Assembly (NCBI GenBank): GCA_049724395.1
Contig: JAUGWO010000197.1
Span: 1 to 48,656, forward strand
Reading direction: 5' to 3'
DNA from: Spongospora subterranea f. sp. subterranea
Taxonomy: Eukaryota > Endomyxa: Phytomyxea > Phytomyxea > Plasmodiophorida
DNA: 48,656 nt
Position numbers and translations under genes: made by a program. Position 1 is the first letter of the stretch. Each line of letters starts with the position of its first letter. The notes under the pieces are model-generated. The model was not told where the DNA came from. It saw only the letters and a list, made by a program, of their open reading frames with translations, and made no database searches. Positions 32,601 to 43,463 of this stretch are shown piece by piece.

Positions 32601-34117
32601 ACACCTTCATGTGTCATGAATGAACACATCTCTTGCGAGTCGCGGTGGAGTGGAATTTGTCAATATCCTTTGAAACAGTCTAAAAGAATATTTGACGTCG
32701 CGTTGCGAAGATATCCGAGGACAATGTCGATATGGAACATCGGCCATACGATGGGTTCGATCGACCTCTTAATTTCCACAGATTCGTCTGTCATTCGATA
32801 TCCTCCTCTACCTGGCTTTGGGTATAACTAATGCGGCTGATGCATCTCGACTGCGAGGATTTCTGTGCAAAGAAGGTTGATAGGGTATTGGATAGCGTCG
32901 TAATCAAGGGCTTTGGGTCAGCTTTTCGGTGTAGATGTGGCGTGACTTTGGCTGGAGGATCATTCCCAAGGCTGGTTCGCCAAACATCAAAACCGGGCAC
33001 TAACTCGAGTAGGTCTGGCTTCGTCGTGAAAACGGAATTCCACTTGAAATGGCCCTGTTTACCACATCGTCGATTGCCTTTTTCGTGTTGACATCGTCAT
33101 CGTTCCCGATTGGAATATCGTGATCGAATCCAGGTTCTGGGTAGTCCTGTTCTGAGACCGAGAGGCGTTTAGATTGAGGTACCTCTTGATGATTCATTGA
33201 CGCCATTTCCGAGAGTGGCATTGGGATTGTCGTTTCGGGCTTACCAATGAGGACTGTTTCCATATCTTCATGTGTGACATTGCAAGATACAGATCGGAAT
33301 CTGGCTGTTCCTGCTCTAGTAAATAGAGTTAGGTTTAGGTGGGCCACTTGTCGAATCGTAGCAAATTCTCGGTTGTCGCCAAATTGCATTTTAACGCTGG
33401 ACTTAGTGACTCAATTAACACCGGTCCTTTATCAGTGATTTCATGTAGCATCCTTCGTGAAATGGTTGTTTCTATATGAGCCATCGTCCAGTTCGAACGG
33501 TAGATTTACCCGATTATCTAACAGGACCCGATTACTGTCGCTGTAATCTGACGTAGCTATCAGGCGTTTGGTTTGCGCCGGGCCGTTGTTCAATTTTTCG
33601 AACGCAGCTTTGCGTTTGGCAGGAGTGCATATGGTACAGATTTGTAGCCAATGGTCCCCTCCACAGAACAGGCACCCTCCATCAGGTGGTTTCCAGTTTC
33701 CATAATCGTTCCTTGGTACAGCGGCTTGATGCCCGTACTAATGTTGGAATTGTTTGTCGCCGGTGCTGATGGCTGCTGTATAGGGCGCTGTTGGTTAGAA
33801 CTCTTTGCATTGCCATGGGACGGCTTTCGTTGTTCAGTTTATCTGCTGGTGTAATCAGCAGTATCTTTATGCCGAGGCTTCTCAGTGAGCAGATGTACCT
33901 CGTGCTGTTTTTCGAAAAATTTTGCCTCATCGGCTTCTGCTTTATGCTCATCTCCGAACTTGATGTGTTCGATCATGTCGTGTAGAGTCGCCGGTCGCAC
34001 TCCGGCTCGCAGGTATTTGATCCTTCGCTTATCCCTTTTTGTACTTTCCGGGAAGAATAAGAATAATTCCTGATAGCCAATTACTTGTTCGGAGGGCCTG
34101 GTCTTATCTGGCCTCAA
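29664..34117 (-). mobile_element. Ty3/Gypsy element 4, divergent chromodomain lineage, fossil
   Basis: Minus-strand order: Gag-like segment with HDMIEHIKFGDEHKAE (about 33840-34117), a protease-region segment (33000-33390), and reverse transcriptase (about 32330-32830, with the box written ALLWLDDGLGYA). Then come the RT connection/RNase H region (31850-32330), integrase zinc-binding and core (about 30640-31330), and a chromodomain near 29960-30110 (EVQVQWAGFEEQDTTWEPI). The RT box and the chromodomain differ from those of Gypsy 1 and 2 and resemble lineages known from oomycetes and lower fungi. It is broken, with many breaks, and old. LTRs were not identified. Confidence 0.8.
30104..30314. 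repeat. Inverted duplication, 76-bp arms
   Basis: 30104-30179 is repeated in reverse complement at 30239-30314 with few changes. In addition CTCAGGCTCTTCAC.AAGTGCCCATG occurs twice in direct orientation (about 30075 and 30179). It lies in the 3' part of Gypsy 4. Confidence 0.88.
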
Positions 34118-34119
34118 TC

Positions 34120-34500
34120 TTCGTTTGACGCATTCACAGAGGCTCTCGACTCACAGCAGGAGGTCGTGGTAGCGCCAACGGCGGCAGCACTATTCCACTT
34201 TGAAGCACAAGTCGAGCATGGAGCACGTGATACAAGGGCGGCGATTGCCACATAGATTTGAGTCTCAAAAGATGAAATTGGAAGTGTCGCTGTTGGTTCG
34301 ATTAGAGACAGATTTCGAGACAGCACTGTGGGCACATCCAGCAAAAATGAATCGAATCCTGAACAAAGCAAGACGAAGTTGAAGTGAATGAGGAAACCTC
34401 TATAAACAATCAGCTGGTTTGCGATGAAGGCGACATGTCCTGCAGCAATGGTGTTCCGTAAGGAATTCCCTCTGTGTCCCAATGGGTTTCAGGGGCATAG
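34120..34500 (+). mobile_element. LINE ORF2 3' end and 3' UTR fragment
   Basis: The end of the coding part (ETDFETALWAHPAKMNRILN, stop near 34381) matches the C-termini of the other LINE copies (FENALWEYPQEMNRILRR at 44 kb; FNTAIWSHEKAMTKILRK at 46.6 kb). The following UTR has TGGTGTTCCGTAAGGAATTC and TGTGTCCCAATGGGTTTC, shared with SINE A. 5' truncated; earlier frames are disrupted. Confidence 0.7.
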
Positions 34501-34905
34501 GGTCAGATAATACCTGAGGAAAGGTTGACATTTTAGGACGGCGAAGCTTGGGTGACTAAACCGTATCCAATGGAGATGACGGGTCAGAGTCATGAGAAAG
34601 TATTGTGGCGTCGGCGATGTGTTATTGAAATCATACCTTGCCCGTTGCCCTCAAGGTGAAATATGCCACCCGATAGCCTCGCTCGCTGTCGTCAATTTAG
34701 AACATTCGCTTCTATTGTGATTCTTGGCAGGATATATAACATCTCACAACCCTTATTTCATAACCCATTATGATTATTCCAACAAATCGGTTTTATCCCA
34801 TGTCGGCAAGTCGATTCATCGTGATGCGTTTTCCCGTTTTATTCAGTAATTGGGTTTTGTGTCAAACATTTTACGCTTTTCCAGGTACACGATTGCCCAC
34901 CCGAA
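34501..34905. other. No gene recognised
   Basis: AT-rich sequence between the LINE 3' end and duplicated segment B, without coding signals or repeats that I can match elsewhere in the window. Confidence 0.4.
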
Positions 34906-37900
34906 GATGAGTTGGTTGTTCTCTAACGGGGTGGGATCTATTGTCATCCCTTCCACAGCAATCGTATCCGATGGTAGCCGGCTACATCCATTCAATCGAC
35001 TCAACAACAAAATCAATCGACATCAATCGAACGTCAGTTGCCTACGTATCTAGTTCATTGCCGAAGGAGGCGATGAATCCACATATGTATCCAGGCCAAT
35101 GTTGGCCAGAAACAATCAACGCAACAACACCGAGAAAAGTTGATATGAATACAACAGAATAATCCTACAACCCTTGTGAAACTACCCTTTAAGCCCATGC
35201 AGGTTTATTTGTTTGTTAAACATTCATCTACCATATTTGTTGAGTCGTTGGAGGGTCAACCATTACTTATTTCTTGGGATGACCGGGACAATGATATTGA
35301 CAGATATCAGATTCCATTTCTGCCTGTTCCAGGACAGCAATTCGCGACTGAACTTGGTGTAGTATACTGATTCTCCCCATCTCCGAACAAATTCCTCAAC
35401 ACTTCCAGCGCAATGACGATGTAAACAATTGTAAACAGGACGAAGGCATGTTCTGATCAAAGTGGTTAAAGCTCGGATGAGGCGATCTCATTGATGCTGT
35501 CTTCGCAATCACGAACTGATCATACTCTTCGAGAATTTCGGAAAGCCGCTGGGAGGAGAGTCTCGGGTTGATTTACCGCGAAGAGTATGTCTTGCTGGAA
35601 TATCAAATGGTCGGTTGATCCGATCCGCATTGAAAGGACTCCAAGCCCCTGACAATTCCGCATTGCTGAAATCTGCCAATGCCCGAATTGAGGGCCCCAT
35701 TTTCGAATCCACTCATTTGTATTTTGGCCACAGTGATGAACAAAGCACCCCCAGATGGGTTTCGGAGACTGTACTGATAATATGATCGGAGAAGCTTTCG
35801 ATTTGCCACGGGGCCACTTGATCGGTATTTCTCGTTGAATTCACAAGCACAGTTTGAGTTTTTCTTCTGCGGTTTTTGACATTGAAACAGCAACAACAAG
35901 AGCTTTGAGATCCAATAAACCGGAGTTTTTGTCTCTGAAAGCACAAATGTTAATCAGTTTTCTAAAAAACAAGGCGAATGAAAAACCTGTTGTCTAGGGT
36001 TTTTGACGATTTTCGTCCTCTGGTAACCGCAGGTGTTATGTTTTGAATCCACGACCGGGGCAGCATTTTGCCAATCCAAATTCCCGGTGCTTGAAACGCG
36101 TTCCCCAACGTGTCTGGAACAGGTCCATGTCTTTGCCACAACATTTCACAAGACATTGAAGGACGGGGATACAGATGTGTGCTTGAGACAATTAATCACC
36201 TTATGACTAATACTGCGGAGCGATCTTCTGCAAGAGACCAGTTTCAAAACAATATTCGAAATTAGGATCAGTTTTTGCAGGGTGCTGGTTGCCTTGGCAA
36301 TTAGCCTATTGTCAGGAACATCGATGTTGTTTTGTCCGACCTCAACGGTATTCCGCCCCGACTTGCCCAGCGACAGTAGTTCCATCATGTGTTCCGTCAT
36401 GGCGACACTGTCGTGAAACTCGACCTGTTCTGGATTCGTCTCCTTTCCCTAAACAGACGATACCGTTTGTGATGATCAAATCTGCAGAACAGAGCGGGAA
36501 CCAGAGTTCTGACCAGAAACACACAGAGACTATCATAGTCTTTGACCTCATCCAGGTCCCAGTTTAGGCACGCCGACAGAGCATTCTCAATCCCGCCAAG
36601 TACTTGCATTTTACGAAACTGAAACCATTTTTTGAGTTCTGCTCCGGAAATCCATCCTAGTACGCACATAAGCAGATATTTGGTGATCACGATTATCGGC
36701 AATCTCTTACTGGCACGAAGTTCTCACGAACGTCAACAGGCTGGTTTTCTGAATTAATCGTATTTTCGATGCGGCAATCGAAAGTTTTGCCCTCTACGCT
36801 TTCAATTGACTGTTGACCATCAATACTGATACGGGATGCATCACGGTTTGAACTCGTGCTCGGGGTCCAATCCTAAGACGAACTTAGCAAACCCAAACAC
36901 AAGTTGGACATGGACTGAACGGCTAAGTTTCTGGAAGAACTGCCACCAAACTGGTGGGTGTTTCTGTTATGCGGGCACGAGATTCTCGAGAAAGTCTTTT
37001 GACGGCAAAATTTTCGAATCAATAGGGATTCGATTTAAGATCGATAAGGAATCGAGGTTCTCCGCTCTTGGCTCAACTGTTGAGAATCGATACTGAATAT
37101 GGGACGCGTCAAAGTTTGAACCCGAGCTCGAGTGCCAGTTCCTAAAAACGCACTTAACAAGCCGAATCTCTATCTGAAAATGAACTGAACGAGTACATTC
37201 AGCGAAGAACTGTCACCAATTATCTGGTGGGTGTTTCTATTATCATCGGGCACAAGATTCTCGAGAAAGTCTTTTGACGGCCAAACTTCCGCATCAATAG
37301 GAATTCGATTTAGATCGATAAGGCAATCGAGGTTCTCGCGCTCTTGGCTCAACTGTTGAGAATCGATACTGATATGAGTCGCGTCAAATTTCGAACCCGG
37401 GCTCGAGGTGCCATTCCTAGAAAACGCTACTTAACAAGCCGAATCTCTATATGAAGATGAACTGAACGACTACATTCATGGCAAGAACTTTTCACCAAAC
37501 TGGTAGACCATATTGAAAAAATCAAACGCCAAGCAGGAATTAGATTGCAGACAATTTGACACCCATGTCGAAACATTCGAATCTTGGAAAGTTGACACTC
37601 TTTGGTCTTGTCATGGGGCATTGCCAAATCCTGCGTTGACGATATGGTGTCCTGCAAAGGATCAATAATCTCAGAGCAATTCTTTGGAGCGACATTCCGC
37701 CATTCATACCGAGAAAGTCGAGGAGGCGATTCTTGTGGCGACATTGGCCTGAGCTCTGGAGCCAAGCGGTTCGCTCCCAACCATGTAGCAGGTTCGGTTG
37801 TCACAGATCGAGTCGGTCTGGTCGCCACCAGCAGCAATACCAACAAGTTGAGGACACGCATTGAAGGAATAATGGCGCAACAGTAGCGCCGGTTCGCCAA

Positions 37901-38314
37901 CGGGCAAGGATGAGTTCAGAGTTAAGAATGAGACGAACTGTTCTATGTGTCATACAACAGGGTTCAGATACCCGATTACTCCTCTTGCCATTTATTCAAC
38001 TTTCCTGTTGTGATTTCAGTTCTGCATTTGAAAAGGCGGGACTTGACCCAACAATCGATTTTTTTCACGTTTTGCTTGTGAAGGTCGTTGGCATCGTCAG
38101 GGGCAGCCATATCATGAACACATATCCATAGCCAAAGGAAAACGACCAATGATAAACTCAGTGGCAGTGGAGGCGACGACCCGAACCTGAAGCTCCGCCA
38201 CCGACCACCAAATTTGCACGGATATTCGTCCACCGAATTTATTGCTCAAGCAAAATGCCGAATCCAAAAACACGAACAAGGCCTCGTGATTCCAATTGTT
38301 TTCCGGTTACCACG
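34906..38314 (-). repeat. Segmental duplication, copy B (partner 26109-29663)
   Basis: About 3.4 kb. Same borders as copy A (GATGAGTTGG start; TTCCGGTTACCACG end, where a LINE fragment begins). It carries a more broken version of the C-terminal domain part and one fewer tandem exon unit. Confidence 0.9.
35263..37900 (-). pseudogene. Secreted cysteine-rich modular protein, copy B (decayed)
   Basis: The start region is open from 37900, or better 37861, with signal peptide MRVLNLLVLLLVATRPTRS and an uninterrupted 157-codon frame. That frame keeps the PMSPQESPPRLSRYEWRNVAPK segment, better preserved than in copy A. Two recognisable tandem exon modules (about 37420-37170 and 37130-36900, with LDCLIDLNRIPIDAE) and one divergent module (about 36880-36720) follow. 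A linker exon (WISGAELKKWF...LSACLNWDLDEVKDYDS, about 36660-36520) comes next. The C-terminal triplicate domain (about 36400-35263, ending PVYNCLHRHCAGSVEEFVRR) is split among frames by small indels, so copy B is probably a pseudogene at its 3' end. Confidence 0.6.
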
Positions 38315-39505
38315 CCTTTTTGGTATTTGCTGTGTGAAATCTAACCTTATATGGTCCCTCAAGGATGTCTGGCGATATCTCTGTTCTAGCATGAATGTTC
38401 TCGAATCCATCTGGCACTCTCTCTCTGAGTGTTTTCCAGACTTCTCCAAATGGTGTACATGATCCTTCTCCAGTCCATTCTGTGTATTCTCTGCCCAAGA
38501 ATGTCCCATTGGCCTGAGCTGCGAGTACTGTCATTGTTGTTTCTGTGATGATTTTATCTCTCAATAATGGGAATCCTGATATTGCATGTAATATGGGGAT
38601 TGGTGTTGATTTGAAACATCCTGTGTATGGTCTCATATAGCCCTTATATGCTTTCTCAATGGGTCGCAATGTCTTACTCATGTTCTTGTTGATTTCTCCT
38701 GCCAACCAAAGTTGGTAATGTAGTTCAGTTTCCCTCCTTTACATCCTCGACATATCTGTTGATATTTTTTTGTATGGTATCCGGGTATTTTCTCGTTTCT
38801 CGTACCAGTTTACATCTTTTCGCTAAATCGTTGGCCACCTCTGTCAGTTGAATCGTGAAAGTTGAATGGTTATTTTGGTTATTGGCGTTTAGCGTTGCTC
38901 CGAATTATTGCACTGTTTTTGTTGTTTGGATCGTTTGTTTATTTATAGTTAATTTGTCTGTGGGTGAATATTCGTTGAATAGAATGTTTGTTTTGAGCCA
39001 TTGAATTTTAATCCTGTTGTCTTTACACCATTGCTGTAATGTGGTGCAATCACTTCTCAGTTTTGTGAGTACTTGGTGTTTTGAATCTCCAATAGCCCAT
39101 TGTGCTGTGTCATCCACATACACCTTACTGTTATTTGTCTCTTTAGGGGCGTCATATATGTAGATTATGCATAGCAACACACTTAAACCAGATCCTTGTG
39201 GATACCATTCTTCTGACTATGTAATTGAGAAGTCGCATTTCTGTAATTCACCTCATAATTCTCTGTTTGTTAGCCATTCATTAATCAGTAATATCAGATA
39301 TGGATCTATTCCCGTTCTCCTCACTTTCTGGATTAACAGTGTTGGTTGCACTCTATCGAATGCCTTCATGAAATCGTAGAGTATCATGGCGAACTGTTGG
39401 TCTTTTGCCGTCGCGAATCCTGCATTACGTAGCAGTCTTAACAGTGCATGGGTGGTGCTCTGTGCTGAACGACATCCAGATTGGTTATCTGGTATGGCCT
39501 CACTC
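38315..39505 (-). mobile_element. LINE (RNase H-bearing clade) RT fragment
   Basis: Minus strand: IPDNQSGCRSAQSTTHALL (RT block, about 39470-39490) and ILYDFMKAFDRVQPTLL (catalytic region, about 39340-39390) come first. A YVDDTAQWA version of the YxDD box (about 39100-39130) and WLAGEINKNMSKTLRPIEKAYKG (thumb region, about 38650-38705) follow. The endonuclease and the C-terminal RNase H/zinc-finger parts are missing here. Several frame breaks. SINE A lies at its 5' side and duplication B at its 3' side. Confidence 0.82.
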
Positions 39506-39834
39506 TTTTTTTTTTTTTTTTTTTTTTTGTGAATGTGTTCGGCATTTTGGTGCCAGGTTTGTAGTACCCATGTCAAAGCTCATTCGCTAGACAATAATAC
39601 CTTCGCTGAATGCTCTGCAGTCTGACCGACATTGTGATAGTGTGAGGTTGATCCCATGACCCGACTCACTAAACCCTTTAACCATTGGACACGGGGGAAA
39701 TTCCCTGTACAGAACACCACAATGCATTGAACCCAAGTCGCATCATCAAAAAAAAATCAGCTGTCTATTTCTCAAGAGGTTCGTTCCTCGCATGTTCAAC
39801 AACCTGCGCTCTACTTCCGTATTAGCTGGCCAAA

Positions 39835-39983
39835 AACCAGCTGGTCTAATAGGTTCCTTCATTGGATACCCAAGCTATTTGTAGGGGCCAGGCGGAAGTA
39901 GGGAAAGCCTGGTAGTACACAGGCTTACTCAACCCATAAGAACCCGCGATCCTTTGTATACCATACCATACCATACCATACCA
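39835..39983 (+). mobile_element. 149-bp LINE/SINE B 3' end with (CCATA)n tail and 11-bp TSD
   Basis: Flanked by TAGCTGGCCAA at 39824-39834 and 39984-39994. The body matches 46800-46944. The tail is about five CCATA units. Severely 5' truncated, as usual for target-primed reverse transcription. Confidence 0.88.
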
Positions 39984-40042
39984 TAGCTGGCCAACCTTAG
40001 GGCTCGTTTGGATGCCACGCATTATGCGGATATTTGGGTCGA

Positions 40043-40146
40043 ATATCCGGATATTGGCGATATCCGGATATTTTTCAAAAGTGGCTCGTTTGAACGTCAT
40101 TTTCCCGGAGAAAAATATCCGGATATTGGGCCCAATATCCGGATAA
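40043..40146. promoter_or_regulatory. Four subterminal ATATCCGGATAT palindromes (left end)
   Basis: Copies at 40043-40054, 40060-40071, 40115-40126 and 40135-40146, the last ending in A rather than T. The right end has matching copies at 42665-42676 (one mismatch), 42681-42692 and 42697-42708. Harbinger Myb-like proteins and transposases are known to bind subterminal motifs, so these are candidate binding sites. Confidence 0.75.
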
Positions 40147-40190
40147 AAAATATTCTACTCTGACCTGGATATTTTGGGGATATTGCGTGG

Positions 40191-41242
40191 AGGTCTACCT
40201 CGTGTCATCACCCCTGCTCTCTACAATGCCGACGCAGGCATCTTCCATTCCGACGAAGATAACGAGTAGAGCCGCGTGGAGCCTGGACAAGGATGAAGCC
40301 TTGGTGGCGCTGTTGATTCAGCAAGCTAATAATGGAAAACGGGCTCACTGACTATAGTGTAGAAAAAATGAAAACCAGGATCAAACAAGTAAGAGTATGG
40401 CAACTTTCCATAAATTGTACTTTTTTCAGACTGTTTCCAGCTGAAGAAGTGCCACTCTACATTTTCCCGCGTGAAAAACAATAGTGGCTTTGGCTGGGAC
40501 GAAGTTCGCCAGATTCCCACAGCGTCCGATTCTGTGTGGGACGCATACCTTCTAGTTGGTCCCCAATCTTTGAAATGATTCCATGAATTAATCAAACTAC
40601 TACGTACAGGTGCACCCACAGGCAAAACCGTACAGGACAACGACTCTACCCCTGTTTAACGAGTTGGAAGAGTTTTTCGTTGGAGCATCAGCGACCGGCT
40701 CTCGATCTCTGGCATCGGATGGATTTTTCCAAATTGACAGCCATTCTCGCGAAATTCAGTCATCATCGTCAGGATCGTTGTCATCGTCATCATCATCAGG
40801 CAATGATGATGCTGCTGCGGAATCTTTTTATCAAGACGAGCACGAAGATTCATTTGATGATCGATTTGTGTCTCCATTAACTTCCAGAATTCAACCAAAG
40901 AAAAGAGCGTCATTGCCTGACCCGATGCCGAAGAAAATTATCAAGAAAAGCAAGCCATTTTCCACTCAGATGCATGCTTCAACTCCAGAATCTGCTGGCA
41001 GAGTTCGGGTGACCGGCGCGTCTTTGCTTGCACAAGCAATCAATGGGCTGAATAGTCAGCCAACCGTCACTCACGGGCACAACGCCGTAAAGATTCTCCA
41101 AGAATCTTACAAGTTTTCTGAACCGGATATGATAAAAGCTTTCAATTTGATGTTGGACGCCAACAAAGCAGTTCTTTTTACCGCTATGGCTCCAGGCAAA
41201 CTAAGAGACGCTTGGTTTCAAAGCGAGTTAACCATGGAATAA
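40191..41242 (+). CDS. Harbinger Myb/SANT-like DNA-binding protein (ORF1)
   Basis: The N-terminal part (about 40280-40545) resembles the Myb/SANT-like domain found in fungal and plant Harbinger ORF1 proteins. It carries a NNSGFGWDEVRQIPTA segment and VWDAYLL. A short intron (about 40531-40608, or nearer 40557) seems to join VWDAYLL to VHPQAKPYRTTTLPLFNELE; that second half is typical of the family. A Ser/Asp-rich low-complexity linker (about 40760-40860), a basic nuclear-localisation-like PKKIIKKSK and a helical C-terminus ending at stop 41242 follow. An upstream intron near 40391-40439 is likely. In known Harbingers this protein brings the nuclease to the nucleus and to DNA. The N-terminal exon has stops in the frames I tried, so the start is uncertain. 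Confidence 0.65.
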
Positions 41243-41436
41243 ATTTATTGGCGATTATCCAAAATAGTCTGGTATTGACACCACATTGCTGCTGCAATGC
41301 CGTCCCGCATTAGCTTTGCCTCGGTTGATGCTTCTGTAATTTCGCACACTGTATCGGAGGTAATATCGGCTACAGTGGCAGATTTCTCCATTTCCAGGTC
41401 AGCCTATGAAAAGAGAGTCAGTTTATAAGCAAAAAT

Positions 41437-42559
41437 TCAGATCAGACGTACCTGTTGCTCGATTTGATCCCCCGCGCCACCAGACATCCGTATGAAATTG
41501 TGCAACACACAGCACGCAATGAACAAATGCGCCTGCATTTCAAGAGAAAACTCTGGAGCGTGGACGATTATGGGAAACCTACGCTTCAGTATCCCGAAAA
41601 TTCTCTCAATTGCATTCCGCATTTGAGAATTTCTCAAGTTTACAACTCTTTCGCGGTCTGGGGCCTGTGAATCTTAATAAAGATAACGAGAACACGCATG
41701 TGACAGACCTCATATTGCCCTGCTTCCATTCGCGGAGGTGATATCGCACCCCGCGGTAAGGAGTCATCACTTCCGTCGTTAGAGCGTAACCAGCGTCTCC
41801 CAGATCAAACTTGCCTTTAGGAGTGGTGAAACCTTTTAGACGGGCATCCGACAGCACTGTTGAATCTGCTGCAGACCCTTCCCAGCCAGCGAGAATGTAG
41901 GTGAAACAAAGGTCAAACGAGCAAGCCGCAAATATGTTTTGGCTCAGGAATCCCTTCCGGTTTCTGTAGGGTTGAGCTTCCTTCGCAGACACAAAAGCTG
42001 CGATATGCGTTCCGTCGAATGCCATTCGGCAATTTTGGAAAAAGGGATACATCTTCGGGTTTTGCCGAATTTGTAAGGGTGTATCATTGGCAGGTAGCCT
42101 TATATAGTCGCAAGCCATTCGGCAAATGGCAACAGTAACATTGCGAAGAACCCTAATATCAAACTAATGAGGTGGGAATTTGTATGACAAACAGCCAGAT
42201 AATAACAACCTGCTAATCGTTTCGCCGCTCCTTTGAAATCGCTCTTGAGCGTCGCGATTTTTTGCACTCTGTGATACGGTGAACAAAAAAATTGCCACCT
42301 GTTCTGATACTTCCATGTGCCTAGTTGCACGTAATGTCCCCGAATCGGTGAGTATGTTCACCAATTTCACAAAAAGTGAGGTGTTCATTCTCAAATTCTC
42401 GTATATCCGAGTTGGATTGCCGTGAATAAGCTCGGCAATCCAACTGGCTCCGTTGAGCCTTGAGGTTCGGCAAGGGGATCTAACGCAGAATGTGTTGGCG
42501 TAATACGCAGCAACGACGCCAACGATTCGTTTTTTGATCTGTTCATGATGATCTTCCAT
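41437..42559 (-). pseudogene. PIF/Harbinger DDE transposase, two introns, one frameshift
   Basis: Exon 1 starts at 42559 (MEDHHEQIKKRIVGVVAAYY) and carries the helix-turn-helix-like region up to RFQRSGETIS (about 42210). An intron of about 66 nt (GTTGTTATT...TATTAG) joins AG to G and continues RVLRNVTVAICRMACDYIRL. The DDE domain shows FDGTHIAAFV (first Asp, about 42010), LGDAGYALT (second Asp, about 41800) and NAIERIFGILKRRFP (Glu, about 41600). A second intron (GTCTGTCACATG...ATTCACAG, about 41667-41710) gives NMRPQTAKEL. One base appears deleted right after it (near 41647), shifting the frame before NLRNSQMRNAIERIFG. Otherwise it is whole, about 340 residues, normal for the family. The stop is at 41437. 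Confidence 0.88.
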
Positions 42560-42985
42560 TGGGGATAATCACCAAATCGCAACCAATTCGTATACACTGA
42601 CATGGAACATAAGACGACATACCCCGTGACCCCTGATGTGGTTGTTTGGATGAAAAAAACCGCGAAATCCGGATATTGTAATATCCGGATATTACAATAT
42701 CCGGATATCAAAATTCGTGGCATCCAAACGGGCCCTTAGGGTATTCCACAAAATCCCTGCCCACGGGGGTTTCGAACTCAAGTCTCACACTGACTTGGTC
42801 CTAACCTAACCTGCCACCAACCGGGACAGACCAGAACCAAGCGAATGTTATTAACCGTAAGGCGATATTTTCATCTGCCGCATGATTCATGTTGAGTCAT
42901 TGGTAAGCATGACTCAACTATGTGTATTAAACACATCATCAGTGACAATAAACTTCACTCATCTATAGTACTCATTATCGTTACC

Positions 42986-43014
42986 ATCGACCACTACCAC
43001 TACCACTACCACTA
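42986..43014 (+). repeat. (ACCACT)n microsatellite in Copia leader
   Basis: Four to five consecutive ACCACT-type units, in the non-coding leader before the Copia gag. Confidence 0.7.
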
Positions 43015-43463
43015 TCGTCTAATAGATTAAGAGTCCCACCCTGCTCTAGAATGGTAGAAACCCGCAACGGAAGAAACGACAACAACGTCGACCAACCACA
43101 AGATGGAAATACACACAGCCAAACAACCAGCCAGAGTCAAAGACAGACTCAATCTGCACGCACTGACTGACCGAAGAAGTCGACTTACATAAGTACAACT
43201 CTGGGTTGAAACTTATACCCCAATTTAACGGCACGAACTGGGACGAGTTCAAGCGGAAATTGGAAATGCAATTTACCATAATGAGTTTGGATTCCTACCT
43301 CGAACACCCACCGAATCCATCCGACCGGATTGAAATCCGAAACGACAAGTTGGCATCAGCACAGATATGCCTACGCCTGACACAATCGCAGTACAAACAA
43401 GTATCAACTTGCAGTACGACAAGCGAGATCTGGAAAAAACTACGGAATGTATACGAACAGTCA

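Larger units (their letters stand above)
40000..42735. mobile_element. PIF/Harbinger DNA transposon, 2736 bp, with TIRs and TTA TSD
   Basis: Terminal inverted repeats: GGGCTCGTTTGGATGCCACG at 40000 and its near-perfect complement ending at 42735 (one mismatch in 20). Target-site duplication TTA at 39997-39999 and 42736-42738. It carries two divergent-family genes typical of Harbinger: a Myb/SANT-type protein (+) and a DDE nuclease (-). The nearly complete structure suggests recent activity, although the transposase has a frame shift. Confidence 0.95.
39506..42845 (-). repeat. SINE A, full-length-like copy split by two later insertions
   Basis: On the minus strand the head lies at 42845-42739, with A-box and B-box-like sequences like those at 365 and 399. 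The body continues after a Harbinger insertion (40000-42735) and a LINE-tail insertion (39835-39983), then ends with a 23-base poly(A) (plus-strand T run, 39506-39528). Removing the insertions leaves about 440 bp. The last 200 bp resemble the LINE 3' UTR, including a CAAAATGCCGAACACATTCAC-like end. Confidence 0.75.

Noticed and set aside
40656-40913. Minus-strand frame within Harbinger ORF1
   Set aside because: Shadow of the Ser/Asp-rich linker of the plus-strand Myb/SANT-like protein.
42986-43014. ACCACT repeats as a telomere-like tract
   Set aside because: Too short, and the unit does not match a known telomere repeat; a plain microsatellite.
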